Counted from the first letter of the stretch, positions 1-8,575 are shown. The stretch: 16,849 nucleotides of DNA from an uncultured Porphyromonadaceae bacterium (GCA_937898265.1 CALEJM010000096.1:1-16849), one strand, 5' to 3'. The notes: generated by a model from the sequence alone, not told the origin. Numbers and translations: made by a program.

Positions 1-1575
1 GGCTGCCATAGCGTTGGCTTGAGGGGCAACGAGAGCGTTGTCGCCTGAGAAACCATAGGTCTTGTTCAAGATAATCATCACACCGCCTACAGTAGCTGCA
101 GAAACGAGTGTGCCGAGGAATTTCCAAGTCTGCTGTTTAGCAGGGGTTGTTCCCAACCAGTAGCCAACTTTCAAGTCGGTGATGAAACCGCCAGCCATAC
201 TGAGGGCTGTGCAGACAACGCCGCCGATGATAGCTGCAGCTACCATACCAGATACACCTTTCAAACCAACAGCAACCATGACAACAGATGAGAGAATCAG
301 AGTCATCAAAGTCATGCCTGATACAGGGTTGCTACCTACGATAGCAATAGCATTGGCTGCTACGGTAGTGAAAAGGAAACTGATGATAGCAACAATCAAG
401 ATGCCTACAACAGCATGCCAGATGTTGCTGACTACACCGCCAAAGGCAAAGAATAAGAATGTAACGAGCAAGGTGATGGCGATGCCTATGATGACAATCT
501 TCATTGAGAGGTCGCGTTGTGTACGTTTTACCTCGCCAGTTGTCTTGCTGCCACCCTTCATCTCGTTGGCTGCCAAACCGACAGCACTCTTGATGATAGG
601 CCATGATTTTACGATGCCGATGATGCCAGCCATAGCGATGCCGCCGATACCAATGTGGCGGGCAAAGGTCTTGAAGATTTCCTCGGCAGTCATGGCGTCG
701 ACGGAGATAGAACCGTCAAACATTGGGTTGATAGCCATCAGACCTTCGTTGCCAAGCAATGGAAGCAGTGGTACGAGAACAAACCATACCAAACCAGAAC
801 CAATGCAGATGATAGCAGCGTATTTCAAGCCGATGATGTAACCCAAGCCAAGTACAGCAGCACCAACGTTGACACTGCAGATGAGTTTGGCTTTGTTGTA
901 AAGGGTCTCACCAAATGGGAGAACACGTGTGGTGAAAGTTTCTGCCCATGCACCGAAGGTTGCAACGACGAAGTCGTAGAGACCGCCGATGATGCCAGCC
1001 AACAAGAGAGGCTTAGCACCGCTGCCACCTTTCTCGCCAGAAATCAGCACCTGTGTGGTGGCAGTAGCTTCTGGGAAAGGATATTTGCCATGCATGTCAG
1101 AAACGAAGTATTTTCTGAAAGGAATAAGGAAAAGGATACCGAGGATACCACCGAGCAATGAGCTTAGGAATACCTGCATGAAGCTGACGGTGATGTCTGG
1201 GTATTTTGCTTGAAGGATGTAGAGTGCTGGCAAGGTGAAGATAGCACCTGCTACAATTACACCACTACTTGCACCGATAGATTGGATGATTACATTCTCG
1301 CCAAGAGCGTTCTTCCTTTTTGAAGCAGAACTCAAACCTACGGCGATGATGGCGATAGGAATTGCTGCTTCAAAAACCTGTCCTACTTTGAGACCAAGGT
1401 AGGCAGCCGCTGCAGAGAATAGGACAGCCATGAGTACGCCCAAGGAAACAGAACGTACGTTGACTTCGGGATAGACCGTACCTGGTCTCATCACAGGAGT
1501 GTATTCCTCTCCTGGCTTGAGCTCGCGGTTTGCGTTTTCGGGCAATCCCATTTTTTGTTCTTCTTGTTCTTGCAT
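1..1575 (-). CDS. OPT family oligopeptide transporter (partial, C-terminus beyond the left edge)
   Basis: The reading frame is open from an ATG at 1575 down to base 1 (525 codons, no stop), so the 3' end lies outside the window. A polar N-terminus of about 40 residues is followed by many hydrophobic segments rich in Gly, Ala and Ile, as in a polytopic inner-membrane carrier. The stretch KYPFPEATATTQVL (about residues 164-177) matches the proline/glutamate signature (PFPEGTA..EVL) of the OPT family, proton-coupled importers of small peptides or, in the YSL branch, metal chelates. The substrate cannot be read from the sequence. An in-frame ATG eight codons further in is an alternative start. 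The gene begins 32 nt after the mutL stop and is probably last or near last in the long leftward operon. Family call is firm; substrate is unknown. Confidence 0.93.
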   Translation of the reverse strand, partial: MQEQEEQKMGLPENANRELKPGEEYTPVMRPGTVYPEVNVRSVSLGVLMAVLFSAAAAYLGLKVGQVFEAAIPIAIIAVGLSSASKRKNALGENVIIQSIGASSGVIVAGAIFTLPALYILQAKYPDITVSFMQVFLSSLLGGILGILFLIPFRKYFVSDMHGKYPFPEATATTQVLISGEKGGSGAKPLLLAGIIGGLYDFVVATFGAWAETFTTRVLPFGETLYNKAKLICSVNVGAAVLGLGYIIGLKYAAIICIGSGLVWFVLVPLLPLLGNEGLMAINPMFDGSISVDAMTAEEIFKTFARHIGIGGIAMAGIIGIVKSWPIIKSAVGLAANEMKGGSKTTGEVKRTQRDLSMKIVIIGIAITLLVTFLFFAFGGVVSNIWHAVVGILIVAIISFLFTTVAANAIAIVGSNPVSGMTLMTLILSSVVMVAVGLKGVSGMVAAAIIGGVVCTALSMAGGFITDLKVGYWLGTTPAKQQTWKFLGTLVSAATVGGVMIILNKTYGFSGDNALVAPQANAMAA

Positions 1576-1607
1576 AATGAAGAGTGTTTATGGAGTTTGT
1601 ATTTATT

Positions 1608-3524
1608 TTAGTCAAACAGTTTGGTAATCTCAGAGTCTGAGAGTGTGGTGATGATGTTGCGTCCTTTCGGAGAAATGTTAGGCATCGTCGAGCCAAAGAG
1701 TTTGGTCAGTATCTGACGCAGTTCCTCTTGGCTTTCTCCAATGCGAGTCTGTTGAGCCTGTGTGGCAGCCAACTCGGCAACGATAGGTTCGTAGAGTTGC
1801 TGTTTGAGGTTTTTCTGTTCCTCGCGGGCAATGGAGAGTAGGGTGTTGAGAACGCGTGGTATGTTGGGCACTGAGGTCAAAATGGCCGGAATGCCGCTGA
1901 TGCTAAATGCACAGGCAGCTATCGGCGAGAGTTGGAAACCCAATGCTTTGAGGTCGTCTTTGATGCTCTCATAGATAGGCATAGACTCTGGCGTCAACTC
2001 CCAAACCTCAGGAAACAGTATCTGCTGTGAGACGCATTGCTGTTGCTGAAGTTGGAGAAGCAGTTCATCGTACAGAATCCTTTCGAGCGCTCTCCGGCAG
2101 TCAATCACCATTAGTCCAGAGTTTACGGCAGTCATCATATACCTATTTTTATATAGGTAGATGTTGCCATGACTCTCTTGGGAGTTTCCTTCTTCAGGAG
2201 AGAATAGTGTGTTACTGATGTTCTCCCGTTCGTTGAACTCCAGTTCCGTTGGCTCCAAAATCTCTTTGTGACTTGGGTGCTTTTGTTCGTAGAGTTGTTG
2301 CCATTGTTTAGGCAATGAAGGACGTTGGGATGTATATGAAGAGACGTGACTCGGTTTTGAGGTGGATTCAAACGGGTTGTAGTTGTCGTCGAAATGTGGA
2401 CTTGGCATCGAAGGCATCTTCGTGGTGTCTGCCACAGGGATTTCAATCTCTTGTTTGTTGTCAAAAAGAAGAGAAGGCGAGATGTTGAATTTGCCAAGCG
2501 CTTCTCTGACGCATGCCATAAGGATTTGCCAGATGTCGCGTTCGTTCTCAAATTTTATCTCTGTCTTGGTTGGGTGGACATTGATATCGATGTCTTGTGG
2601 ATTGACTTCAAAATAGATAAAATAGTGTGGCGTAGAATCTGGAGGCAACATCTTGTCGTAGGCTTGCATCACCGCTTTATGGAAATAAGGGTGACGCATG
2701 AATCTGCCGTTGACGAAGAACATTTGGTTGGCGTTTCTGGTGCTTGACTCTGGAGTGCCAACAAAGCCAGTGATGTTGGCAATGCCGTTTTTGATGCCGA
2801 AGGGAACCAATGCCTCGTCATAGCGTTTGATTTTTTTGCCAAAGATGCCAACAATACGTTGTTTTAAGTTGGATGCAGGGAGGTCGTAGACAACTGTTGC
2901 TCCGTTGTAGAGCGTGAATGCAACTTCTGGTGTGGCAAGGGCGACGCGTTGGAATTCGGCAATGATTCTGCGGGTCTCAGTCTCGTCTGATTTCAGGAAC
3001 TTTCTGCGTGCTGGTACGTTGTAAAACAGGTTCTTTACAGTGATACTGGTACCAACAGGGGCAGATACCTCCTCGTTGTCCACAACCTTGGAACCGTCCA
3101 CTTCCAGCAATGTGCCCATATCGTTGTCTGCTGTACGTGTCTTGATCTCCACGCATGAGACAGAGACGATAGAGGGAAGCGCCTCACCACGGAAGCCCAT
3201 GGTCTCCAATGAGAAGAGGTCTTCTGCTTTGTTGATTTTGGAGGTGGCGTGACGTTGGAGCGACATCAAAGCGTCGCTCGGACTCATGCCGCAACCGTCG
3301 TCGATGACTTGGATGGAGGTGCGTCCAGCTCCTTTGATGACGACTGTCACATGGGTTGCCTTGGCGTCGATGGCGTTTTCCATCAACTCCTTGACAACAG
3401 AGTAGGGACCTACAACAACTTCACCCGCTGCAATCTGGTTGGCGACCGCATCGGGAAGAAGGTGTATCTTGTCGTTTGTTATGATAGGATTGATCACGTC
3501 TTTTTTGTTTGTTTGGGTTACCAT
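1608..3524 (-). CDS. mutL: DNA mismatch repair protein MutL
   Basis: A 638-residue protein, the usual MutL length. The GHKL ATPase domain holds IAAGEVV (31-37), KELMENAIDA (45-54, with the ATP-hydrolysing Glu and Mg-binding Asn), DDGCGM (75-80) and GFRGEAL (110-116). The transducer domain follows, with PARRKFLKSD (171-180) and NVHPTKTEIKF (315-325). A low-complexity linker (about 355-450) leads to the C-terminal dimerisation domain. MutL links MutS mismatch recognition to downstream repair. The endonuclease motif expected near residue 475 (DQHAxxExxxxE in nuclease-type MutL) reads DCRRALERILYDE, and the CPHGRP-type motif near the end reads SPKGRN, so nuclease activity is doubtful. The usual ERPAS after GEVV is VGPYS here. 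The start overlaps the end of the upstream phosphatase-fold gene by 7 nt, which suggests translational coupling. Confidence 0.96.
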   Translation of the reverse strand: MVTQTNKKDVINPIITNDKIHLLPDAVANQIAAGEVVVGPYSVVKELMENAIDAKATHVTVVIKGAGRTSIQVIDDGCGMSPSDALMSLQRHATSKINKAEDLFSLETMGFRGEALPSIVSVSCVEIKTRTADNDMGTLLEVDGSKVVDNEEVSAPVGTSITVKNLFYNVPARRKFLKSDETETRRIIAEFQRVALATPEVAFTLYNGATVVYDLPASNLKQRIVGIFGKKIKRYDEALVPFGIKNGIANITGFVGTPESSTRNANQMFFVNGRFMRHPYFHKAVMQAYDKMLPPDSTPHYFIYFEVNPQDIDINVHPTKTEIKFENERDIWQILMACVREALGKFNISPSLLFDNKQEIEIPVADTTKMPSMPSPHFDDNYNPFESTSKPSHVSSYTSQRPSLPKQWQQLYEQKHPSHKEILEPTELEFNERENISNTLFSPEEGNSQESHGNIYLYKNRYMMTAVNSGLMVIDCRRALERILYDELLLQLQQQQCVSQQILFPEVWELTPESMPIYESIKDDLKALGFQLSPIAACAFSISGIPAILTSVPNIPRVLNTLLSIAREEQKNLKQQLYEPIVAELAATQAQQTRIGESQEELRQILTKLFGSTMPNISPKGRNIITTLSDSEITKLFD

Positions 3525-5113
3525 GTGAGACCCTGAGAGAGCGAAGCGTTAGGCATCGGAATCTGCAGGATGCGACAGAGGGTTGGAATGAAATCGGTGA
3601 GCAGTACCTTGTCGTTGAAAGATTGTTGTGGGATGTTCATGCCACCGAGATAGACTGCCAGTCGACGTGGCGAAGAACCTTGGAAGCCCACCTGCTCTCC
3701 CTCTTTGTCTTTGACACACCAACCTGGGAGCAGGGTGAAGATGACGTCGCCGCTGCGGCGTTTGTAGAAACTGTTGCGAAGCAGTACGAGCATGTCGTCG
3801 TCTTTTCCCGTTGCGCGGAGAATCTGGTCGGCGGTATAGGCTGAGGCTACTCCCTCAAACTCGGTCATAAATTCAGCAGTCTCTTCGCGGAACTTCGCCA
3901 TGCTGTAGCCTTTGCCTTCAATGAGGGTTTTGTTGAGTGTGATATGCTGTGCATGACATCCTTCTACCCAACGACCGTCACCGTGCAACGACATGAGATA
4001 GCCGTTGAGTAGAACCATCGCTTTGTCGCCTTGGAAGGTGCCGGCGGAAATGCGGAGTTGCTGAAGGGTTTCTGAAGAGTAGGTGTCTGCCTGAGTGCCT
4101 GTCAGAAGGATGAGGGTTTGGCTCAGTCCTACCTGTTGGTCGATGGCATTCAATAGGAGTTCGAGGTCTTTGTCTAATTTAAGATAGAGGTCCTCTCGCT
4201 CGGCAGAGTTGAATTCGCCAATACTGTGTCCAACAACTGTTGCTGTAAACTGGACGCAGAGCAAGTCGGTCTGTGGTCCTTGTCCCATGCGCTCGTCTTT
4301 CATTGCAGCAATGGCGAGGTCTTTGATCATCGTGTTGCAGTAAGGGGTCTGACGGAACGCTTTGATGCGTGTCTCCATAGAACCTTTAGACTGTGGACGA
4401 TAGAAGATGCCGTCAAAACCTTTGCCGCTTTTGGGCGAGAATCGGTAGGTGTTGATGGCATACATTGGTCGCCACTCGCTCTGGGTATAGCTGGTCTCCA
4501 AGCCATTGTTGTTCATTTTTGATGCCCACGATGGGAGGTGGTTGCTGTAGTAGTTGGAGGTGCCGAGTTTGCCGTTGTTGTCAATCCACACCACGCTGTT
4601 GGCCGTGTGACCGCCCAACATTACCGCACTCTCGGGGTTGAGGGCTACGGCGCAGACTTTAGATTGTGGCGAAGCTGCTTTGAGTGCGTCGGCAATGGTC
4701 ATGGCTTGAAGGCGGTCGGCAGAGGCGATGGACGAACCGCCAACGTTTTCGTATTCGTTGTCGTAGACAATTGAGATGATGCGGTCCTCGTTGTCGTCGT
4801 ACACTTTGTCGCCGGTGATGCCATGGTAGAATGGCACAGTACCTGTCATCAGCGAGGCGTAGTCGCTGGTGGTGCCTGAGGCAATATAGTTACAAGCAAC
4901 GTTCGGATAGTATTTGCTCGTTGAGGCTAATCGCTTGAAACCTTTGTTGGAAAAGGTGTTCCACATCAATGAGAGATGCTCCCCTTGCAGTCCGTCTACA
5001 CAGATGATGACAGCTAATTTCGGTTTTTCGGAGTTAGCTGTGCCCTGTGAGAATGCTGAAGGACTGTTTAACAGAAAGATAAGGAGTAGTATGGAAAGCA
5101 GTTTATTTCTCAT
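3518..5113 (-). CDS. Secreted alkaline-phosphatase-fold protein (PafA-like, metal site degenerate)
   Basis: 531 residues with an N-terminal signal peptide (hydrophobic core about 5-20, cleavage probably after SAFS), so periplasmic or exported. The order of elements fits the type I phosphodiesterase/alkaline phosphatase fold and resembles PafA: CVDG (38-41), a nucleophile region SGTTSDYASLMTGT (79-92) with Thr81 or Thr82 in the nucleophile position, HGITGDKV (97-104), the VGH element (294-296), YLKLDKDL (310-317), and the terminal TDFIPTLCRILQI (506-518). Aligned by eye with PafA from memory, Asp40, the Thr and His296 remain. The second metal-binding Asp before VGH, the ADH pair (here TGTQAD, 338-343) and the late His (here GFQGSSP, 476-482) are missing, as are the substrate-contacting Lys/Arg (here NPE, 159-161). 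It may be an inactive homologue. It overlaps the preceding membrane-protein gene by 11 nt and mutL by 7 nt. Confidence 0.85.
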   Translation of the reverse strand: MRNKLLSILLLIFLLNSPSAFSQGTANSEKPKLAVIICVDGLQGEHLSLMWNTFSNKGFKRLASTSKYYPNVACNYIASGTTSDYASLMTGTVPFYHGITGDKVYDDNEDRIISIVYDNEYENVGGSSIASADRLQAMTIADALKAASPQSKVCAVALNPESAVMLGGHTANSVVWIDNNGKLGTSNYYSNHLPSWASKMNNNGLETSYTQSEWRPMYAINTYRFSPKSGKGFDGIFYRPQSKGSMETRIKAFRQTPYCNTMIKDLAIAAMKDERMGQGPQTDLLCVQFTATVVGHSIGEFNSAEREDLYLKLDKDLELLLNAIDQQVGLSQTLILLTGTQADTYSSETLQQLRISAGTFQGDKAMVLLNGYLMSLHGDGRWVEGCHAQHITLNKTLIEGKGYSMAKFREETAEFMTEFEGVASAYTADQILRATGKDDDMLVLLRNSFYKRRSGDVIFTLLPGWCVKDKEGEQVGFQGSSPRRLAVYLGGMNIPQQSFNDKVLLTDFIPTLCRILQIPMPNASLSQGLTW

Positions 5114-6431
5114 CTGTTTGTTTGGTGTGATACATTATATAATATAGTGAACGGATAAGCATGGCAACCATCAGCGGGAGGAAGGCCGGATGCATCATCT
5201 GTGGTCCGAATCCCCAGAGCACCATGGCAACAACTACGGTCAGGCTGTTGAACCAAAGATAAGGCACCATCTTCTTTCTCCATGATTTACGGAAGAGCAG
5301 CAGAGCAAAAATCAGTTGCAGCGGATTCAGCCAAAGCAAGTTGAAATTGTGGTCGACCAAAGGGTGGAGGGAAAAGAACATCAGGAAAAAGATGACGCAA
5401 CCACAAAGTCCGTAGACGAGAAATAAAATTTGGTCAATCCAAACGAAATATCTCTTTTTTCTCCAACCAAACCATGTTGCCAAAGTGAGGATGGCTAAAA
5501 CGAAACAGCAAATCGCGATGGGGTTCATCATTCCGTCATTCGGTTTTGGCGTTTTTGGGAAGTCAAGTAGCGGACGACTTTCTTTGACGAGAGGATGTGC
5601 CTCCGTTTTTGCACCGTTCTTTCTGACCACGGAAATCTGTTCTACGATTTCTTTTTGGTAAGTTGGGAATGCTAAGAGCTGCTGCCATCCGATTGCTTCG
5701 TCTGCCGATTTGCCCAATACCATATCTATAGAGAACCTCCACCAGGTGTTGCTGCCCAGAAACTCTTCGATAACATTGCGGTAGGTGGCTTCCTTGCCGC
5801 TGTGAGTCTTGATGTCTGTGGTCGGACGGAAGGTGCGGATGTTCTGGATGATATCTTCTCCCTTCGTGGTGTCTTGCTCGTAAGGGGTCTTGATGTCATA
5901 TTTGAGTGTTTTGATGATGATGTTGAACGGACGGGTGGCGCAGTTGTCGAACACAAAGTTATAGCGGTATATCCGATTCTTCTTCTCGTTGTTTTTCTCC
6001 AGGGCAAGGAACAGTTGGTTCCGTTCGTCCCAAGTCAGGTCTAGCTCTTGCGAGTAGACTGCTGAGTGGCGGTCCTTGTAGTCGAAGATAAACAAGTCCC
6101 AAGGCCAGCAGCCGATGCTGTAGTCGGTAGCTCCCGAGACGAAGCGGGCAGCGAAGTGTGGCTGGAGGTAATCGAATACACCGTAGTGGTAGGTTACATC
6201 AACAAAAAGGGTAGGGTCGATGAGTCGGATGGCTGAGTGACCGAAGCGTTCGTAGATAATCTCTCCGGGGTCGCAAGTGATGAGGTAGAAGCGACTCTCT
6301 TTGGAGAGTATTCTTTGAGGAACTTCGGTATCCAGGTTAAGCAACTGACCGAAAGCCGACAACGCTCCGCACAAACACAAAAGGATTGTGAGGATTCGTT
6401 GTCTCCAGATATGTTGGATGTAACTAAGCAT
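5103..6431 (-). CDS. DUF4105 / Lnb-type membrane protein, candidate lipoprotein N-acyltransferase
   Basis: 442 residues. An N-terminal hydrophobic segment (about 12-28) is either a signal peptide or an anchor. An extracytoplasmic domain (about 35-300) follows, then roughly five transmembrane segments (about 303-321, 329-356, 363-380, 389-408, 414-434) and a short polar tail. The soluble domain has the hallmarks of DUF4105: YERFGHSAIRL (60-70, His65), VTYHYGVFDY (79-88) and FDNCATRP (161-168, Cys164). Cys and His are the probable catalytic pair of this papain/NlpC-like family. Members called Lnb add the N-terminal acyl chain to lipoproteins in some Firmicutes and in Bacteroides; that role is transferred here by family and is not proven, since Bacteroidota can carry several DUF4105 paralogues. 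It starts 13 nt after the glucosaminidase gene and overlaps the next gene by 11 nt. Confidence 0.85.
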   Translation of the reverse strand: MLSYIQHIWRQRILTILLCLCGALSAFGQLLNLDTEVPQRILSKESRFYLITCDPGEIIYERFGHSAIRLIDPTLFVDVTYHYGVFDYLQPHFAARFVSGATDYSIGCWPWDLFIFDYKDRHSAVYSQELDLTWDERNQLFLALEKNNEKKNRIYRYNFVFDNCATRPFNIIIKTLKYDIKTPYEQDTTKGEDIIQNIRTFRPTTDIKTHSGKEATYRNVIEEFLGSNTWWRFSIDMVLGKSADEAIGWQQLLAFPTYQKEIVEQISVVRKNGAKTEAHPLVKESRPLLDFPKTPKPNDGMMNPIAICCFVLAILTLATWFGWRKKRYFVWIDQILFLVYGLCGCVIFFLMFFSLHPLVDHNFNLLWLNPLQLIFALLLFRKSWRKKMVPYLWFNSLTVVVAMVLWGFGPQMMHPAFLPLMVAMLIRSLYYIMYHTKQTDEK

Positions 6432-6444
6432 TGCGAATGGATGA

Positions 6445-7401
6445 TTATCTCAGAATCAGTTCCATACCAACTTGTGCCTCAGCATCTTTTGGGAGATTGT
6501 TGAGTTTGTAGAGGGCTGAAAGTCTGATACCGTATTTCTGTGAGATAGAGTGGAGCGATTCGCCTGGTTTCACGATGTGCTTCAGGTAGGCTGGAGCGGC
6601 AGTGTTTTTCTTTGAACGAAGGTAGACGTAGTCGCCAGCTGGGATGATGTAGTCTTTGTCTGGATATTCGTTGCAACGGATGATGGTTGCTTGTGGGAAT
6701 GCCAAGGCATTGGCCAAATCGTGAACTTTGACGTTTTGTTCTACCAAGATGGCTTCGATGCCGTTGACGTGAACAGACTTATATCTGATTTTGTCGTTGT
6801 TAGGGTTGGTGGTGTCGCCTCTTTGACCATGACGATGGCCACCTCTTTGACCGCCAACGATGTATTCCTTGGTTTCGCTGATGTATCGCTCTGGATTTTC
6901 GGCATATTGTGCCAAGTCGTAGGTCTCAATGATTTTGATGAGTTTCTCGGCATAGGAAGGGTCGGTTGCATAGCCAGCACGCGACAGACCATAAGCCCAT
7001 GCTTTATATTTTGTCACAGGGTACTCGAAGAGGAAGGCGTAGCGACTGCCGTTTTTCAAGAACAGAGAGTGGTCTTCAAAGCTTTGTGCTACGGTGTTGT
7101 AGCAGCGGAAGCATTCGTTGGCGCGGTCGTCATTCTTGTACATGGTCTTGCCGTCCCAGTTGCCACCGCATTTGATGCCGAAGTGGTTGTTGCACTCCAC
7201 TGCGAGTCGGCTTGCACCAGCGCCTGATTCAATGAGACCCTGTGCAAGAGTGATACTTGCTGGAATACCATGCTCAATCTGTTGGATGGCTGCCAATGGA
7301 GCATATTTTCTGATATAGGCATCGTAGGCTGCGTTGGTTGAGGCTGATGCAGAGATAGCAACTGCAGTCAGAACGGTAAGAAGTAGATATTTGATTTTCA
7401 T
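6445..7401 (-). CDS. Glucosaminidase (GH73-type) with C-terminal LysM domain
   Basis: 318 residues with a signal peptide (about 1-21). The catalytic domain (about 25-165) has the GH73/FlgJ-like pattern: HGIPASITLAQGLIESGAGAS (44-64) with Glu58 as the likely acid catalyst, NNHFGIKC (71-78), and a YGLSRAGYATDPSYAEKL stretch (137-154). The enzyme would cleave the glycan strands of peptidoglycan at N-acetylglucosamine during growth or division. A Gly/His/Arg-rich linker (about 183-196) is followed by a weak LysM-like segment (about 208-262) and a clear C-terminal LysM (about 274-317, HIVKPGESLHSISQKYGI) that binds the glycan backbone. The gene lies 12 nt after yggS and 13 nt before the DUF4105 gene. 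The domain call is confident; the exact bond specificity is inferred from the family. Confidence 0.93.
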   Translation of the reverse strand: MKIKYLLLTVLTAVAISASASTNAAYDAYIRKYAPLAAIQQIEHGIPASITLAQGLIESGAGASRLAVECNNHFGIKCGGNWDGKTMYKNDDRANECFRCYNTVAQSFEDHSLFLKNGSRYAFLFEYPVTKYKAWAYGLSRAGYATDPSYAEKLIKIIETYDLAQYAENPERYISETKEYIVGGQRGGHRHGQRGDTTNPNNDKIRYKSVHVNGIEAILVEQNVKVHDLANALAFPQATIIRCNEYPDKDYIIPAGDYVYLRSKKNTAAPAYLKHIVKPGESLHSISQKYGIRLSALYKLNNLPKDAEAQVGMELILR

Positions 7402-7413
7402 TGTGTGTACTTA

Positions 7414-8088
7414 TTATTTGTTTGAGTAATCTCTTTGTCCGAAGATGGCACTGCCGACGCGAACAATGGTTGCGCCTTCGTTGATGGCCAGAGGGAAATC
7501 GTTTGACATGCCAATGGATAACTCGCAGAATGAGTCGGCGTTGTATTTCGCCTTGGTGGTGTCAAACAGTTTGCGGATGATGCGAAACTCTTCTTTAGTC
7601 TCGTTCTCATCGTTGGTCAGTGTGGCGATTCCCATCAAACCACAAATCTCCACGTGTGGGTATTGCTTCCAACGTTCCTCGCTGAAAAAGGTGTCCAGCT
7701 CCTCCTCGGAGAAGCCATGCTTTGATTCCTCTTTGGCAATGTGAACTTCTAAAAGCACCTTTTGGATGACGTCGTGTTTGCAAGCTTGTTTCTCAATCTC
7801 AGTCAGCAGTTTCTCGTTTTCAACCGAATGAATCAGATAGGTAGTTGGAACGAGATATTTGACTTTGTTGCTTTGCAGTGGACCAATGAAATGCCAACGG
7901 ATGTCCTTCGGCAAGACTTCTGTCTTCTGCATGAGTTCCTGAGCTCTGCTTTCTCCAAAGTCTCTCTCCCCTTGAGCATAGGCTTCTGCAATATACTCGG
8001 CAGGGTGGAATTTAGACACGCAGACCAGTCGTACGTTGGCAGGAATCTGCGTTCTAATCTGTTGGAGATTTGATTTGATGTCGGTCAT
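7414..8088 (-). CDS. yggS: YggS family pyridoxal phosphate homeostasis protein
   Basis: 224 residues, matching the single-domain PLP-binding barrel family (YggS/PLPBP/PROSC). LVCVSKFHP (21-29) contains Lys26, the Schiff-base lysine; FGESRAQEL (44-52), WHFIGPLQSNK (65-75), HGFSEEEL and the phosphate-binding end LSIGMSNDFPLAI...VRVG..IFG (about 190-216) are all present. The cytosolic protein carries PLP and buffers vitamin B6 and amino-acid pools; no enzymatic reaction is established for the family. It sits 9 nt after the DUF4494 gene and 12 nt before the glucosaminidase gene. Pairing of yggS with a DUF4494 gene is familiar to me from other Bacteroidales genomes, although the functional link is unknown. 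Confidence 0.95.
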   Translation of the reverse strand: MTDIKSNLQQIRTQIPANVRLVCVSKFHPAEYIAEAYAQGERDFGESRAQELMQKTEVLPKDIRWHFIGPLQSNKVKYLVPTTYLIHSVENEKLLTEIEKQACKHDVIQKVLLEVHIAKEESKHGFSEEELDTFFSEERWKQYPHVEICGLMGIATLTNDENETKEEFRIIRKLFDTTKAKYNADSFCELSIGMSNDFPLAINEGATIVRVGSAIFGQRDYSNK

Positions 8089-8097
8089 TTGATGGGA

Positions 8098-8556
8098 TTA
8101 TTGGTTGTTCGCTACTGTCTCTTTTGGCGCATAGAAAAGAACGTCGAGGATGTTGGTCTGGTTGACTTGAACCACCTCGATGTCGGCGTTGGATTTCTCA
8201 ATCTCAGCGTAGAGATAGTCTACAGCCTGGCGGAAGTTGTCGGCTTGAACCAACCAAGCTTGTGAGGTGCGTTTCTCTTCGCCTTTCTCCTCGTCAACAA
8301 TGATATAGTTGACTTTGCATTTGAACCAGTAGTTTTCCTCGCCTTCGTGAGGAATGATTTCAACGATTTTTACGTGTTTGATGCTGTCAACATTGACCTC
8401 ACCTTGTGCCATTGGGAGTGCCTCGGAGATAACACGTTCCTCTGCGTTGGTGAAGTTGATAGCGTCTACAAGGTAGATTTCTGATGCTATTGCTCTTGAG
8501 CCGTCTTGCTCAGATAATTTTTCGAATTTTACTTTACATTCAAACCAGTTTGCCAT
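8098..8556 (-). CDS. DUF4494 domain-containing protein
   Basis: 152 residues, no signal peptide or membrane segment, so cytosolic. The pattern is that of DUF4494, a Bacteroidota family with no known function: it opens with NWFECKVKFEKL (3-14), contains YLVDAINFTNAEERV (about 28-42), repeats a related motif as YWFKCKVNYIIVDEEKG, then has SQAWLVQADNFRQAV and ends with an ILDVLFY segment. The two W-F-[EK]-C-K-V motifs look like an internal duplication of one beta-rich unit: WFECKV near residue 4 and WFKCKV near residue 77, each followed by a conserved Y/WLV[DQ]A-NF segment about 20-25 residues later. It is 19 nt downstream of the lipoprotein gene and 9 nt upstream of yggS. Family call is firm; the biochemical role is unknown. 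Confidence 0.88.
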   Translation of the reverse strand: MANWFECKVKFEKLSEQDGSRAIASEIYLVDAINFTNAEERVISEALPMAQGEVNVDSIKHVKIVEIIPHEGEENYWFKCKVNYIIVDEEKGEEKRTSQAWLVQADNFRQAVDYLYAEIEKSNADIEVVQVNQTNILDVLFYAPKETVANNQ

Positions 8557-8575
8557 AATATTTTATTTTGCTGTT

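Noticed and set aside
179..1213. Plus-strand frames of 220, 168 and 74 codons across the left edge
   Set aside because: They are antisense to a clear OPT transporter frame that is open from 1575 to the window edge; the translations are low-complexity shadows (Met/Pro/Thr-rich) with no family resemblance.
1370..1696. Minus-strand 108-codon frame over the mutL end and OPT start
   Set aside because: It overlaps the C-terminus of mutL and the N-terminus of the transporter in another frame; composition is Arg/Ser/Cys-rich and not protein-like.
6691..7227. Plus-strand 178-codon frame opposite the glucosaminidase
   Set aside because: Shadow of the GH73/LysM gene, whose frame has a signal peptide and catalytic motifs.
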